Counted from the first letter of the stretch, positions 6,959-15,507 are shown. The stretch: DNA of 29,062 nt from an uncultured Eubacteriales bacterium (GCA_900555855.1 USML01000008.1:1-29062), one strand, 5' to 3'. The notes: generated from the letters alone by a model not told the origin. Made by a program: numbers and translations.

Positions 6959-8860
6959 TCAGCGGGGGATGTTCAGCGTCTGGCCCACATAGATGCGGTT
7001 GGCATCCTTGACGGTGGCGGAGTTGGCCTCGAAGATGGCCTTCCACTGGGCGCCGTCGCCCAACAGCTTCTTTGCGATCTTCCACAGGCTGTCGCCCTTG
7101 ATGACCACATAGGTGGCAGCGGGCTGCTCCGGCTGAGTGGGCTGCTCGGGCTGAGTGGGCTGCTCGGGCTGAGCGGGCTGCTCGGGCTCGACGGGCGTCT
7201 CGGGGATAACGACGGTGATGCGGCCCTGGGGCTTGGCATAGGTCTCGCCCACGACGCCCTTCAGCTGGTTGGTGATATAATCCATCACAGCCACATCCAT
7301 GGGGATGCCGGTGTCGATGATGGTCTCCGCAGAGGCGAAGGCATAATAGGTGTCGCCGCCGCCGGCGCAGAAGTTGTTGGTGATGACGGCGTAGGTGTCA
7401 TCGGCCTTGAACTCCTTGCCGTTGACGCTCTCGATGGTGACGCGGTTGATGGTCTTGGGGCCGTAGTAGGTAGAGCCGGGATAGGTCTCGGCGTTGGCGT
7501 CATAGGACTTGCCGGTGTCTACGGTGAACTTCAGGCCGGAGACCTGGGGGAAAGCGCCCACGGCATTGGGCGTGCAGTAGGTGGAAGCCTCCAGCGCCTC
7601 CAGCAGCTTGGCGCCGGAGATATAGACCAGAGAGATCGTGTTGCCGAAGGGCAGGACGGTATTGATATCGTTCTTGGTGATGTCGCCCGCCTTGATGGCA
7701 GCGCGGATGCCGCCGCCGTTGGTGATGGCGACCACATGATCGGCGTCTACAGTGAGACCCTCCCGATTCTGCATGACCTGCCAGACCATGGCGTCGGCGA
7801 TCAGGTCGCCGTTGTTGGTCTCGCTGTCACGGTTGCCGTTGGGGGCCTTCGCGCCGTTGAGCTCCACCTCGCTCTTGGCAAAGACGGCGCCGTATTCGGC
7901 CATGACCCGGTCGATGATGGCCTGCGCGGCGGCGGCCACCTTCGCGTCGCCTTCATAGTTGGGGACAGAGACATCCTTGCCCTCGGCGTTTTTCTCGGTA
8001 TGATAGACGGGGAGCAGCTCGTTTTTCTCGATCTTCCTGGTGGCGTCGTCAATGACGATGAGGCCCACATTGGCAAAGGCGGTGCCGGTAGACTGGATGG
8101 GCTCGCCATTTTCGCCCTTGGTCATGACGGTGTGGGAGTGGCCGTCGATGATGAAGTCGATGCCCTCCACCTTGGAATACAGATCATAGGAGCGATAGGG
8201 CTTGGATTCGGCATCCACGCCCAGATGCGCCAGACAGATCACCAGATCGGCGTCCTTCAGGGCAGCCACCTGCGTTTTTGCGGCGGCGTAGAAGGCCTCG
8301 TCCGTGGCAAACTTCAGGCCCTTGATCAGCGCCGGGTTCGCCTTGGTCTGGGTCTCGGGGGTCTCCATGCCGAAGAAGCCGAGCTTGACGCCGGACTTGG
8401 TGGTGTAGGTGGTATTACCGTCGAAGATGGTCTTGCCGTTGGCATCGAACACATCGGCGCACAGGACCTTGAACTTGGCCTGCTTCATGTTTTCCGCCAG
8501 CTGGGCGTAGCCGTAGTCGAACTCATGGTTGCCCAGAGTGACCACATCATAGCCGGCGGCGTTCATCATGGCAACGGCGTCGGCGCCCTTGGTGGAGCTT
8601 ACATAAGTGGTGCCCTGGCTGTAATCGCCGGCGTCTACCAGGATCACTTCGGCGCCCTGCGCCTCATACTGCGTCTTCAGCGCGGCCATATAGGCATAGC
8701 CGGCAACCGCGCCATGGACATCGTTGGAATGGAGGATCACGGTCTTGCCCGCCATCGTGGGGGCGGGAGCGATGACGGCGTCTTCCGCAAAGGCGGGGAC
8801 GGCCAGCGCAAGGGCCATGGCCAGGGCAAGGAACAGCGCAAGGAATTTCCGATTCTTCAT
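6959..8860 (-). CDS. Secreted 5'-nucleotidase-type phosphoesterase with C-terminal LysM domain
   Basis: 633 residues when started at the ATG at 8860, which gives a clean signal peptide (MKNRKFLALFLALAMALALAVPAFA, cleavage after AFA). The frame stays open 85 codons further upstream, but that part is not protein-like and crosses the divergent gene. Residues about 40-270 form a calcineurin-like metallophosphatase domain: HSNDVHG (D47, H49), DAGDY (D76), GNHEFDYG (N111, H112), AHLGVD and DGHSHT. Residues about 350-550 form the 5'-nucleotidase C-terminal domain with GDLIADAM, ITNGGGIRA and LPFGNTI. Then follow an EQPTQP-type linker and a LysM domain (about 584-633, VIKGDSLWKIAKKLL to VGQTLNIPR). 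It should act outside the membrane, releasing phosphate or nucleosides from nucleotides, and be held on peptidoglycan by LysM. UDP-sugar or cyclic nucleotide substrates are equally possible. Confidence 0.92.
   Translation of the reverse strand: MKNRKFLALFLALAMALALAVPAFAEDAVIAPAPTMAGKTVILHSNDVHGAVAGYAYMAALKTQYEAQGAEVILVDAGDYSQGTTYVSSTKGADAVAMMNAAGYDVVTLGNHEFDYGYAQLAENMKQAKFKVLCADVFDANGKTIFDGNTTYTTKSGVKLGFFGMETPETQTKANPALIKGLKFATDEAFYAAAKTQVAALKDADLVICLAHLGVDAESKPYRSYDLYSKVEGIDFIIDGHSHTVMTKGENGEPIQSTGTAFANVGLIVIDDATRKIEKNELLPVYHTEKNAEGKDVSVPNYEGDAKVAAAAQAIIDRVMAEYGAVFAKSEVELNGAKAPNGNRDSETNNGDLIADAMVWQVMQNREGLTVDADHVVAITNGGGIRAAIKAGDITKNDINTVLPFGNTISLVYISGAKLLEALEASTYCTPNAVGAFPQVSGLKFTVDTGKSYDANAETYPGSTYYGPKTINRVTIESVNGKEFKADDTYAVITNNFCAGGGDTYYAFASAETIIDTGIPMDVAVMDYITNQLKGVVGETYAKPQGRITVVIPETPVEPEQPAQPEQPTQPEQPTQPEQPAATYVVIKGDSLWKIAKKLLGDGAQWKAIFEANSATVKDANRIYVGQTLNIPR
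7121..7189 (-). repeat. Short tandem repeat encoding a Pro/Gln linker
   Basis: About four near-identical 18-base units encode EQPAQP/EQPTQP between the nucleotidase and LysM domains. This is a flexible spacer; the copy number could vary between strains by slippage or unequal recombination. Confidence 0.85.
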
Positions 8861-9011
8861 GGGATCTCGCTCACTTTCTTTCTGATATTTGCGCCGCAGC
8901 GGGCGCACCTTGATTGTACCCGAACTGCGGACAAAAATGAACCCCGCAAAGCGGGAAAAAATGAACAAAGATTTCCCGGAAAATTTGGCGGAAGGCGGTG
9001 AAAAATGGGCC

Positions 9012-9040
9012 TTGTCAGGGCCTTCCGGTTGGTATAAAAT
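9012..9040 (+). promoter_or_regulatory. Predicted promoter of the DUF1846 gene
   Basis: TTGTCA (9012-9017) and TAAAAT (9035-9040) are separated by 17 bases; TATAAA at 9033 is an alternative -10. The leader to the ATG at 9093 is about 45 bases. The 232-base gap to the divergent 5'-nucleotidase gene also holds a weak minus-strand candidate (TACAAT at 8918-8913) whose -35 is poor. Confidence 0.6.
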
Positions 9041-9092
9041 AAATAAGTTATTGAAAATGTCACTTTTTTGACAGAAAGACGGGGAAAAGAGC

Positions 9093-10577
9093 ATGCAGAA
9101 GCAGGGCTTTGACAATCAGATCTACATTACAAGGCAGTCGGAGGAGATCCAGCGGCGCATCCAGCAGTTTGGCGGCAAGCTTTATCTGGAGTTTGGCGGA
9201 AAGCTGTTTGACGATTATCATGCGTCCCGGGTCCTGCCGGGCTTTGCGCCGGACAGCAAGATCCAGATGCTGAAATCCATGGCGGACAAGGCGGAGATCA
9301 TCATCGCCATCAACGCCGGGGATATCGTTAAAAACAAGATCCGGGGCGATCTTGGCATCACCTACGATCAGGATGTGCTCCGCCTGATCGACGCCTTCCG
9401 GGAGTTTGGCCTGTATGTGAGCTCTGTGGTCATCACCCGCTACAGCGGCGAGCTTTCCGCCCAGGCCTTCCAGCAGAAGCTGGAGAAGCTGGGCCTGCGG
9501 GTCTACCGGCATTATCCCATCGAGGGCTATCCCTATAACATCACCGGCATCATCAGCGAGGAGGGCTTTGGCAAAAACGAGTTTGTGGAGACCCAGCGGC
9601 CGCTGGTGGTGGTGACGGCTCCCGGCCCCGGCTCCGGCAAGCTGGCGGTCTGCCTGAGCCAGCTGTATCATGAAAATCTCCACGGCGTCAACGCCGGCTA
9701 CGCCAAGTTTGAGACCTTCCCCATCTGGAACCTGCCGCTGAAGCATCCGGTGAACCTGGCCTATGAGGCCGCCACAGCCGATCTCAACGATGTGAACATG
9801 ATCGACCCCTATCATCTGGAGTATTACGGCGTTACCACCGTAAACTACAACCGGGATGTGGAGGCGTTTCCCGTTTTGAACGCCATGTTTGAGCGCATCA
9901 ACGGCAGCAGCCCCTATCATTCGCCCACGGATATGGGCGTCAACATGGCGGGCTATGCCATCGTGGACGACGACGCCTGCTGCCAGGCCTCCAAGGCGGA
10001 GATCATCCGGCGGTATTACGGCGCGCTGTGCGACCTGCGCAAGGGCACCGGGACCGAGGCCGCCGTGGAAAAGATCGAGATGCTCATGCGAATGCTGGGC
10101 ATCAGCTCTGCCGACCGGCCGGTGGTGGCGGCGGCCCAGGCCCGGGCGGAGGAGACGGGGAAGCCCGCCGTGGCTATCCAGCTGCCGGACGGACGGCTGG
10201 TAACGGGCCGCACCTCCGATCTGCTTGGCCCCTCTGCGGCAGCCCTGCTCAACGCGGTGAAGGGCATCTGCCGCATCCCGCGGGAGGATAATCTGATCAC
10301 CCGCGGCGTCATCGGGCCCATCCAGAGCCTGAAGACGGAGGTCCTGGGCAACCACAATCCCCGGCTCCATTCCGATGAGGTGCTGGTGGCGCTGTCCATC
10401 AGCGCGGCCCTCAGCGGCGAGGCCCAGCGGGCCTGCGCCCATCTTTCCGATCTCCGGGGCTGCGAGGCCCATTCCACGGTGATCCTGCCCCAGGTGGACG
10501 CGGATATCTATCGGAAGCTGGGCATCCACCTCACCTGCGACCCCGCCTATCAGACGAAAAAGCTCTATCATAAATAA
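9093..10577 (+). CDS. DUF1846 (UPF0371) family protein
   Basis: 494 residues, the full length of this conserved family, which is common in Firmicutes and has no firmly established reaction. The N-terminus MQKQGFDNQIYITRQSEEIQ and the following GKLYLEFGGKLFDDYHASRV and KIQMLKSMADKAEIIIAINA are diagnostic. A glycine-rich TAPGPGSGKLAVCLSQLYHE segment (about residue 170) resembles a nucleotide-binding loop; the HPVNLAYEAATADLNDVNMIDPYH segment follows. Soluble, no signal peptide or membrane segment. The ATG at 9093 follows GGGGAAAAG. Monocistronic: own promoter upstream, strong terminator right after. Nothing in the context gives a role. Confidence 0.93.
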   Translation: MQKQGFDNQIYITRQSEEIQRRIQQFGGKLYLEFGGKLFDDYHASRVLPGFAPDSKIQMLKSMADKAEIIIAINAGDIVKNKIRGDLGITYDQDVLRLIDAFREFGLYVSSVVITRYSGELSAQAFQQKLEKLGLRVYRHYPIEGYPYNITGIISEEGFGKNEFVETQRPLVVVTAPGPGSGKLAVCLSQLYHENLHGVNAGYAKFETFPIWNLPLKHPVNLAYEAATADLNDVNMIDPYHLEYYGVTTVNYNRDVEAFPVLNAMFERINGSSPYHSPTDMGVNMAGYAIVDDDACCQASKAEIIRRYYGALCDLRKGTGTEAAVEKIEMLMRMLGISSADRPVVAAAQARAEETGKPAVAIQLPDGRLVTGRTSDLLGPSAAALLNAVKGICRIPREDNLITRGVIGPIQSLKTEVLGNHNPRLHSDEVLVALSISAALSGEAQRACAHLSDLRGCEAHSTVILPQVDADIYRKLGIHLTCDPAYQTKKLYHK

Positions 10578-10590
10578 AGTCAGGACAGAA

Positions 10591-10620
10591 AAAGGCTCCC
10601 CCGCGGGGGAGCCTTTTCTT
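10591..10620. terminator. Bidirectional terminator between DUF1846 and the AraC-type regulator
   Basis: AAAGGCTCCCCC and GGGGGAGCCTTT form a 12-base palindromic stem with a GC centre. It is flanked by TTTTCTTTTT on the plus side and by a T run on the minus side, so it can stop both converging transcripts. Confidence 0.9.
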
Positions 10621-10666
10621 TTTGGAAAATCGGAAAGGACGGGCGAAGCCCGGCGGTCTGCCTGCT

Positions 10667-11533
10667 TCAGGAATCGGCGGAGTATTGCTCCAGCAGCGGC
10701 GTGGCCTGCTTCCGGTATTCGGAGGGCGAGCTGCCCACCAGGCGGATAAAGTTGCGGTAAAAGGTGGAAAAATCCTGATAGCCCACCCGCTCGGCGATCC
10801 GGGAGATGGGCAGATCCGTCTCGCCCACCAGCTGAGCCGCCGCAAGGATGCGCTGGTCGGAGATGAATCTGCGGACGGTCTTGCCGGTGACGCGGGGAAA
10901 CTGCCGGTAAAGATCGGATTTAGACAGTGTGCATAGCTGAGCCAGCCTGTCTATCGTCAGATCCTCGGCATAATGGGCGGCGATGTAGGCCACGCACTGC
11001 TCCACGGCGGCTTCTGCAGAGGAATGGGACAGCCCCGCATCCTGCGTGGGATCCAGCGAGCGCAGGAATTCCAGAAGGATCGCCTTGGACAGCAGCGACC
11101 CCGAGCTCTGGCTCACATGATAGGGCAGGGCCTGTTCGCTGAGCAGCAGCCGCAACAGCGCTTCCAGCCGCGCCGCCATAGGCGCGGAAAGATGGAAAAG
11201 GCACTGACGGCCCAGCTCCTCCGGCGTCAGACGGGGAAAGCGGGCAAAGATCTCCGCCGCCATGGCCGGGGTGAAGGACAGGCAGAAATAGTGGGCCGGC
11301 GTTTCAAAAAAATCCAGAGCATGCCAGACCTCGGCCGGGGTAAAGATCAGATCCCGGGGGCCGGGCTCATAGTGCTGGTTGTTCTGCTGATGCAGAAGGC
11401 TGCCCTCCAGCACCAGATAAAACTGATAAAAGGCGTGGGTGTGGGACGCGGTGGAAAAGTCCCGGCGGGTATCTTCATAGAGGAAATATTCCGCGCCGGC
11501 GCTGAAGGAGAGGGAACGGGTCAGCGTGATCAT
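10667..11533 (-). CDS. AraC family transcriptional regulator
   Basis: 288 residues from the ATG at 11533, which has GGAGG 7 bases upstream. A longer frame (58 more codons) exists but its extension is Phe/Leu-rich non-conserved sequence lying across the regulator's own promoter. The N-terminal half is a cupin-type sensing domain (HTHAFYQFYLVLEGSLLHQQ, residues about 31-50; YEPGPRDLIFTPAEVWHAL, 55-72). The C-terminal half has two helix-turn-helix motifs: DLTIDRLAQLCTLSKSDLYRQF and LPISRIAERVGYQDFSTFYRNF, ending in SPSEYRKQ. It is transcribed divergently from oppABCDF across a 331-base region with direct repeats. The natural reading is local control of peptide uptake and its own synthesis. The ligand is unknown. 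Confidence 0.93.
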   Translation of the reverse strand: MITLTRSLSFSAGAEYFLYEDTRRDFSTASHTHAFYQFYLVLEGSLLHQQNNQHYEPGPRDLIFTPAEVWHALDFFETPAHYFCLSFTPAMAAEIFARFPRLTPEELGRQCLFHLSAPMAARLEALLRLLLSEQALPYHVSQSSGSLLSKAILLEFLRSLDPTQDAGLSHSSAEAAVEQCVAYIAAHYAEDLTIDRLAQLCTLSKSDLYRQFPRVTGKTVRRFISDQRILAAAQLVGETDLPISRIAERVGYQDFSTFYRNFIRLVGSSPSEYRKQATPLLEQYSADS

Positions 11534-11592
11534 ATGCAGGCCTCCGGAAGAAGAAATTTTGCGGGGCTTGGGGAGAAAATCAAAAAACACAG

Positions 11593-11689
11593 AATAGAAT
11601 TGGCAAAATGCACTATAAAACGCGTATTTATTTGGGTATCCGACACCAATTATAACAAAGAAAGAGAAAAAATGCAATAGAATTTGCAA
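11593..11689. promoter_or_regulatory. Candidate operator pair (direct repeats) in the araC-type/opp control region
   Basis: AATAGAATTGGCAA (11593-11606) and AATAGAATTTGCAA (11676-11689) match at 13 of 14 positions and are 83 bases apart start to start, about eight helical turns. The second copy touches the -35 of the regulator promoter and lies 18 bases before the -35 of the opp promoter; the first lies in the regulator's leader. Additional GCAAT boxes occur at 11674 and 11704. A two-site, possibly looped arrangement for the adjacent AraC-type protein is inferred. The rest of the 11534-11864 gap shows leader sequence and no gene. Confidence 0.5.
11649..11677 (-). promoter_or_regulatory. Predicted promoter of the AraC-type regulator
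   Basis: On the minus strand TTGCAT (11677-11672) and a consensus TATAAT (11654-11649) are 17 bases apart. Transcription would start near 11642, about 110 bases before the ATG at 11533. Confidence 0.75.
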
Positions 11690-11707
11690 TACAGATAGAA
11701 AATGCAA

Positions 11708-11736
11708 TTGTGATAGCAGGCGCTATCGTGTAGAAT
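11708..11736 (+). promoter_or_regulatory. Predicted promoter of oppABCDF with a 6-base dyad in the spacer
   Basis: TTGTGA (11708-11713) and TAGAAT (11731-11736) are 17 bases apart. The spacer contains GATAGC-AGGC-GCTATC (11712-11727), an inverted repeat that could bind a repressor. The leader to the oppA ATG at 11865 is about 120 bases. Confidence 0.7.
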
Positions 11737-11864
11737 AGGGGCATAAAAATACACGGGCCGTTCATAAAAAGAATACAGCACGGAACAGCCGTCCCCGGCG
11801 ATTTTCTCTGCAATAAAGCGTAAAGCAGCTTTATGATAATAAAAAACCAAAAGGAGGCCCCAGT

Positions 11865-13487
11865 ATGAAAAAATTGATCGCACTGTTTCTTTTGACTGCC
11901 ATGGTGCTTACCCTGTGCGCCTGTGGCAATGGAAGCAAGCCATCCGGCGGCAAGGAAAACTCGGATGAGTTTGTCATCACCTACAGCAATGGCGAGCAGC
12001 CCGAAGCAATGGATCCCATCACCAGCAATTACGCGGCAACCTCCATCGTCATGTATAATATTTATTGCGGCCTGGCCCGCATCGGCGCCAATGGCGTTGC
12101 TGAGCTGGCCTATGCCGACGATTACTCTGTCAGTGATGACGGCCTGGTCTGGAAGTTCCACATCCGGGAAAACAGCAAGTGGTCTGACGGATCCGAGCTG
12201 AACGCCCACGACTGGGTGAGGGGCTTTGAATATCATATGCGCCCCGAGGTCAACTGCCGCGCCTATGACCTGAAGAAGTATGTCAAAAACAGCGAGAAGT
12301 ACCGTCTGGGCGAATGCTCCTGGGACGAGGTGGGCTTCAAGGCGATCGACGATCATAACCTGGAGATCACGCTGGAAAATCCCTGCACCTATTTCCTGGA
12401 TGTGGTCTGCACCTATATCCCCTACAAGGTGGATGTGATGGAAGCCAACGCCAACTGGGCCAAGAACCCCGAGACCTATATCACCAACGGCGCCTTCCGC
12501 GTCACGGAGATCGTGGATCAGGTGAGCTTCAAGACGGAAAAGAACCCCTATTATTTTGACGCGGACAAGGTTCAGGTGGATAAGCTGAACTTCAAGTGGA
12601 TCGATGATGAGGCCGTGGAGCTTTCCTCCTATAAAAACGGCGAGATCGATGTTTCCGACAACCTGAGCGCTGAGGCAGAGCAGACCTATCGGGACAAGCC
12701 GGACTATTACGCGGCGGAAAAGATCGGCGTCCGCTATATCACCTGCAATACGGAGCACATCACCGACAACCGCATCCGCAAGGCGCTGGCTTACGCCATT
12801 GACCGGGATATGCTTATCAAGATCGAGGGCTGCGCCCACAAGGCGGCCACCGGCCTGGTGCCCTATGGCATCCACTGGAACGGCAAGCAGTGGCGCGATG
12901 TTGCCGACGAGAAAAACGGCGGCAAGCTGGTGGAATATGATCTGGAGAAGGCAAAGCAGCTGCTGGCCGACGCCGGCTATCCCAACGGCGAGGGCCTGCC
13001 GACTTATACCTACATCTGCTACAATACCGCGACCGACCGCGCACAGGCCCTGCAGAACATGTGGAAGGCCATCGGCGTAAATGTGGAGATCGTTTCCTAT
13101 GAATCCTCCACCTACTGGGATGTGTTTGACACCGAAAACTGGGACATCGCCGACGACGGCTGGACCGGCGACTTTGACGATCCCAACACCAATATGTTCC
13201 TCTGGGAGGAATACCGCGAGGTCAAGGCGGACGGCACGCTGCAGGATGCCCGCTGGCACAACGAAGCGGCCATCGAATACGACCGGCTGCTGAAGGAGAC
13301 CTATAAGGAGACCGATTATGAAGCCCGCATGGAGCTGTTCCGTGAGGCGGAAAAGGTCCTGCTCGATGATATGCCCGTGCTCCCGGTGTATTTCTACCGT
13401 GACACCATCCTGATCAACCCCAAGATCGAGGGCATCGTCAAGAGCTATATCGGCCATGTGTTCTTCCAGTATGCACGGCAGAAATAA
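11865..13487 (+). CDS. oppA: Oligopeptide ABC transporter, substrate-binding lipoprotein
   Basis: 540 residues. The N-terminus MKKLIALFLLTAMVLTLCACGNGSK is a lipoprotein signal with lipobox LCAC, so the protein is anchored outside the membrane. The mature part is a SBP family 5 (peptide/nickel-binding) protein: FVITYSNGEQPEAMDPITSN near the N-terminus, DGLVWKFHIRENSKWSDGSELNA for the family signature, RKALAYAIDRDMLIK in the second lobe, and NWDIADDGWTGDFDDPNTNMFLWEE near the C-terminus. An AAAGGAGG ribosome binding site precedes the ATG at 11865. It is the first gene of the opp operon. A 105-base gap with a strong hairpin separates it from the permease genes, typical for a binding protein made in excess. 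Peptide length and sequence preference, including possible murein peptides, cannot be read from the sequence. Confidence 0.95.
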   Translation: MKKLIALFLLTAMVLTLCACGNGSKPSGGKENSDEFVITYSNGEQPEAMDPITSNYAATSIVMYNIYCGLARIGANGVAELAYADDYSVSDDGLVWKFHIRENSKWSDGSELNAHDWVRGFEYHMRPEVNCRAYDLKKYVKNSEKYRLGECSWDEVGFKAIDDHNLEITLENPCTYFLDVVCTYIPYKVDVMEANANWAKNPETYITNGAFRVTEIVDQVSFKTEKNPYYFDADKVQVDKLNFKWIDDEAVELSSYKNGEIDVSDNLSAEAEQTYRDKPDYYAAEKIGVRYITCNTEHITDNRIRKALAYAIDRDMLIKIEGCAHKAATGLVPYGIHWNGKQWRDVADEKNGGKLVEYDLEKAKQLLADAGYPNGEGLPTYTYICYNTATDRAQALQNMWKAIGVNVEIVSYESSTYWDVFDTENWDIADDGWTGDFDDPNTNMFLWEEYREVKADGTLQDARWHNEAAIEYDRLLKETYKETDYEARMELFREAEKVLLDDMPVLPVYFYRDTILINPKIEGIVKSYIGHVFFQYARQK

Positions 13488-13518
13488 AGAAGCGGCAAGC
13501 CGCTGACAGATATCCTTG

Positions 13519-13547
13519 CAGGGCCGCGGGCAAGCCCCGCGGCCCTG
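13519..13547. other. Strong intercistronic hairpin between oppA and oppB
   Basis: CAGGGCCGCGGG and CCCGCGGCCCTG pair perfectly over 12 bases around a 5-base loop. No T run follows on the plus strand. A smaller AGCGG-CAAG-CCGCT hairpin sits just before it (13491-13504). Such elements protect the upstream part of the mRNA and would raise oppA over oppBCDF output; partial attenuation is also possible. Confidence 0.75.
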
Positions 13548-13592
13548 CTGCAGCTTCCGATTTGGAAATGAAAGAGAAACGGTGGTATTTCT

Positions 13593-14519
13593 ATGGCAAG
13601 ATATATAATCAAACGGGTGATCGCGGCTGTGATCTCCATGTTTTTCCTCATTACGATCACCTTTTTCCTGACCCGGGCCATCCCCGGCGGCCCCTTCAGC
13701 GCCGGCGAGCAGAAGGACCTGAACCCGGAGATCGTCGAGGCCATCCGGGCGCGCTACGGATTGGACAAGTCGGTCTTCGAGCAGTATCTGAACTATCTGG
13801 GCAAGCTGCTGCAGGGAGACATGGGCGTTTCCTATAAAAAAGTGAATTATACGGTGGACGAACTGATCATCGGCGGCTTCCCGGCGTCTGCGCAGGTGGG
13901 CGCGGTGGCCATTATCGTTGCGCTGGTCATCGGCATCCCTCTGGGGATCCTGGCGGCGCTGAAACGGGGAACCTGGTCAGACATGGCGGCTATGATCATC
14001 GCCACCATCGGCATTTCCATTCCCACCTTTGTCATAGCCATGCTGCTGATGTATCAGTTCTGCATGAAGTGGGGCGTGCTTCCCAACACCGGCTGGGGCG
14101 AGATGAAGCATTTTATTCTGCCGGTGGCCTGCCTCTGTCTGGCGCCCATCGCCCATATCACCCGTCTCATGCGATCCTCCATGCTGGAGGTCTCCCGGCA
14201 GGATTATGTGCGCACGGCCCGCTCCAAGGGCGTCCCGGAGGGCAAGGTCATTGGCAAGCACATGGTGCGCAACGCCATTTTGCCCGTGGTCACCTATCTG
14301 GGGCCGCTGGTAGCCGCGCTGACCACCGGCAGCTTTGCCATCGAGCGGCTCTTTATGATCCCGGGCATCGGCCGGTATTTCGTCAACGCCGTGGGCGACC
14401 GGGACTATACGGTCATCATGGGCCTGACGATCTTCTACGGCGCCTTCATCATGCTTTGCACATTGCTGGTGGATATCGCCTACGCGATCATTGACCCCCG
14501 CGTGAAGCTGGACCAGTAA
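13593..14519 (+). CDS. oppB: Oligopeptide ABC transporter permease
   Basis: 308 residues, membrane permease of the DppB/OppB family. It begins MARYIIKRVIAAVISMFFLITITFFLTRAIPGGPF, the first transmembrane segment followed by the conserved PGGPF loop. Further segments lie around residues 100-130, 135-160, 175-200, 230-260 and 280-305. The cytoplasmic EAA loop that contacts the ATPases is visible as YVRTARSKGVPEGKVIGKHM (about 207-226). The C-terminus is VDIAYAIIDPRVKL. The ribosome binding site (GGTGG) is weak compared with the other opp genes, which together with the upstream hairpin would lower permease output. OppC starts 13 bases downstream. Confidence 0.95.
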   Translation: MARYIIKRVIAAVISMFFLITITFFLTRAIPGGPFSAGEQKDLNPEIVEAIRARYGLDKSVFEQYLNYLGKLLQGDMGVSYKKVNYTVDELIIGGFPASAQVGAVAIIVALVIGIPLGILAALKRGTWSDMAAMIIATIGISIPTFVIAMLLMYQFCMKWGVLPNTGWGEMKHFILPVACLCLAPIAHITRLMRSSMLEVSRQDYVRTARSKGVPEGKVIGKHMVRNAILPVVTYLGPLVAALTTGSFAIERLFMIPGIGRYFVNAVGDRDYTVIMGLTIFYGAFIMLCTLLVDIAYAIIDPRVKLDQ

Positions 14520-14532
14520 GGAGGAAGCAGCT

Positions 14533-15507
14533 ATGGCAAAAAAGATCAATATGTTTCCGCCCATTCCGGAGCCGCCCTATACCATGGAGAGCAGGGACAT
14601 TCCCCTGGAGCTGTTTCAGCCCATGGACGAGGCGGAGCGGACCATGGATCAGATCAACCGGCCCAGCATTTCCTATTGGCAAAATGCCTATCGGAAGATC
14701 AAGGCGGATCCGCTGGCCGTTATTGGGTTTATCTTTATTTTCCTGATGATCCTGTTGGCGGTGTTTGGCCCGATCTTCAGCCCATATACCTATGAGCAGC
14801 AGGATTATGAGGCCATCTACCAAACGCCAAACGCCCAGCATCTGCTGGGGACCGATATGTTCGGCCGGGATCTCTTTACCCGGATCGCTTACGGCGCCCG
14901 GATCAGCCTGACCATCGGCTTTGTGGCCGCGCTGGTCAACATGGTCATCGGCGCGCTTTACGGCGGGATCGCGGGCTTCTTCGGCGGCAAGGTGGATATG
15001 ATCCTGATGCGCATTGTGGATATTTTCGCCGCAGTCCCCTCGCTGCTGTATATCATTCTGCTGATGATGTTTCTCGGCTCCAATCTGCAGAGCATTCTGA
15101 TCGCACTGTGTCTGACCTACTGGTTCAGTACAGCCCGGCAGACCCGCGCGCAGATCCTGTCCATCCGCAATCAGGACTTCGCCATGGCGGCCAAGGTGGC
15201 GGGGGAGACGGATTTTCAGATCTTGCTCCGGCACCTGATCCCAAACAGCATCGGCCCCATTATCGTTACCGTTTCCTCGCTGGTGCCTGCCGCCATTTTT
15301 GAGGAGGCGTTTCTGAGCTTTATCGGAATCGGCATCGCCGTTCCCGTGGCCAGCTGGGGAACGCTGGCCAACGACGGGATGAAGGTCATGGGCATGTATC
15401 CCTATCTGATGATCTATCCCGCCGCAGCCATCAGCCTGACCATGTTTGCGCTGAACTTTATCGGCGACGGTCTGCGGGACGCGCTGGATTCCCGCCTGAA
15501 GAAATGA
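14533..15507 (+). CDS. oppC: Oligopeptide ABC transporter permease
   Basis: 324 residues, OppC/DppC-family permease that pairs with OppB. A cytosolic N-terminal tail of about 60 residues precedes the first membrane segment (LAVIGFIFIFLMILLAVFGP). The family motif HLLGTDMFGRDLFTRIAYGARISL follows at about 97-120, and the EAA loop is FAMAAKVAGETDFQILLRHLIPN (about 216-238). The C-terminus LNFIGDGLRDALDSRLK is typical. Start supported by AAGGAGG 9 bases upstream. The gap to oppD is 19 bases. Confidence 0.95.
   Translation: MAKKINMFPPIPEPPYTMESRDIPLELFQPMDEAERTMDQINRPSISYWQNAYRKIKADPLAVIGFIFIFLMILLAVFGPIFSPYTYEQQDYEAIYQTPNAQHLLGTDMFGRDLFTRIAYGARISLTIGFVAALVNMVIGALYGGIAGFFGGKVDMILMRIVDIFAAVPSLLYIILLMMFLGSNLQSILIALCLTYWFSTARQTRAQILSIRNQDFAMAAKVAGETDFQILLRHLIPNSIGPIIVTVSSLVPAAIFEEAFLSFIGIGIAVPVASWGTLANDGMKVMGMYPYLMIYPAAAISLTMFALNFIGDGLRDALDSRLKK

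Noticed and set aside
7121..7189. Tandem 18-base repeats as a possible CRISPR
   Set aside because: They are in-frame coding repeats without spacers. No CRISPR array or cas gene was seen in the window.
8861..9115. N-terminal extension of the 5'-nucleotidase frame
   Set aside because: It would bury the signal peptide 85 residues inside the protein and overlaps the divergent promoter and start.
9060..10571. Minus-strand frame (503 codons) opposite DUF1846
   Set aside because: The plus strand has the conserved family sequence, promoter and terminator; the antisense frame has no domain.
11534..11707. N-terminal extension of the AraC-type regulator
   Set aside because: The extension covers the regulator's own consensus -10 and the operators; the ATG at 11533 has a proper ribosome binding site.
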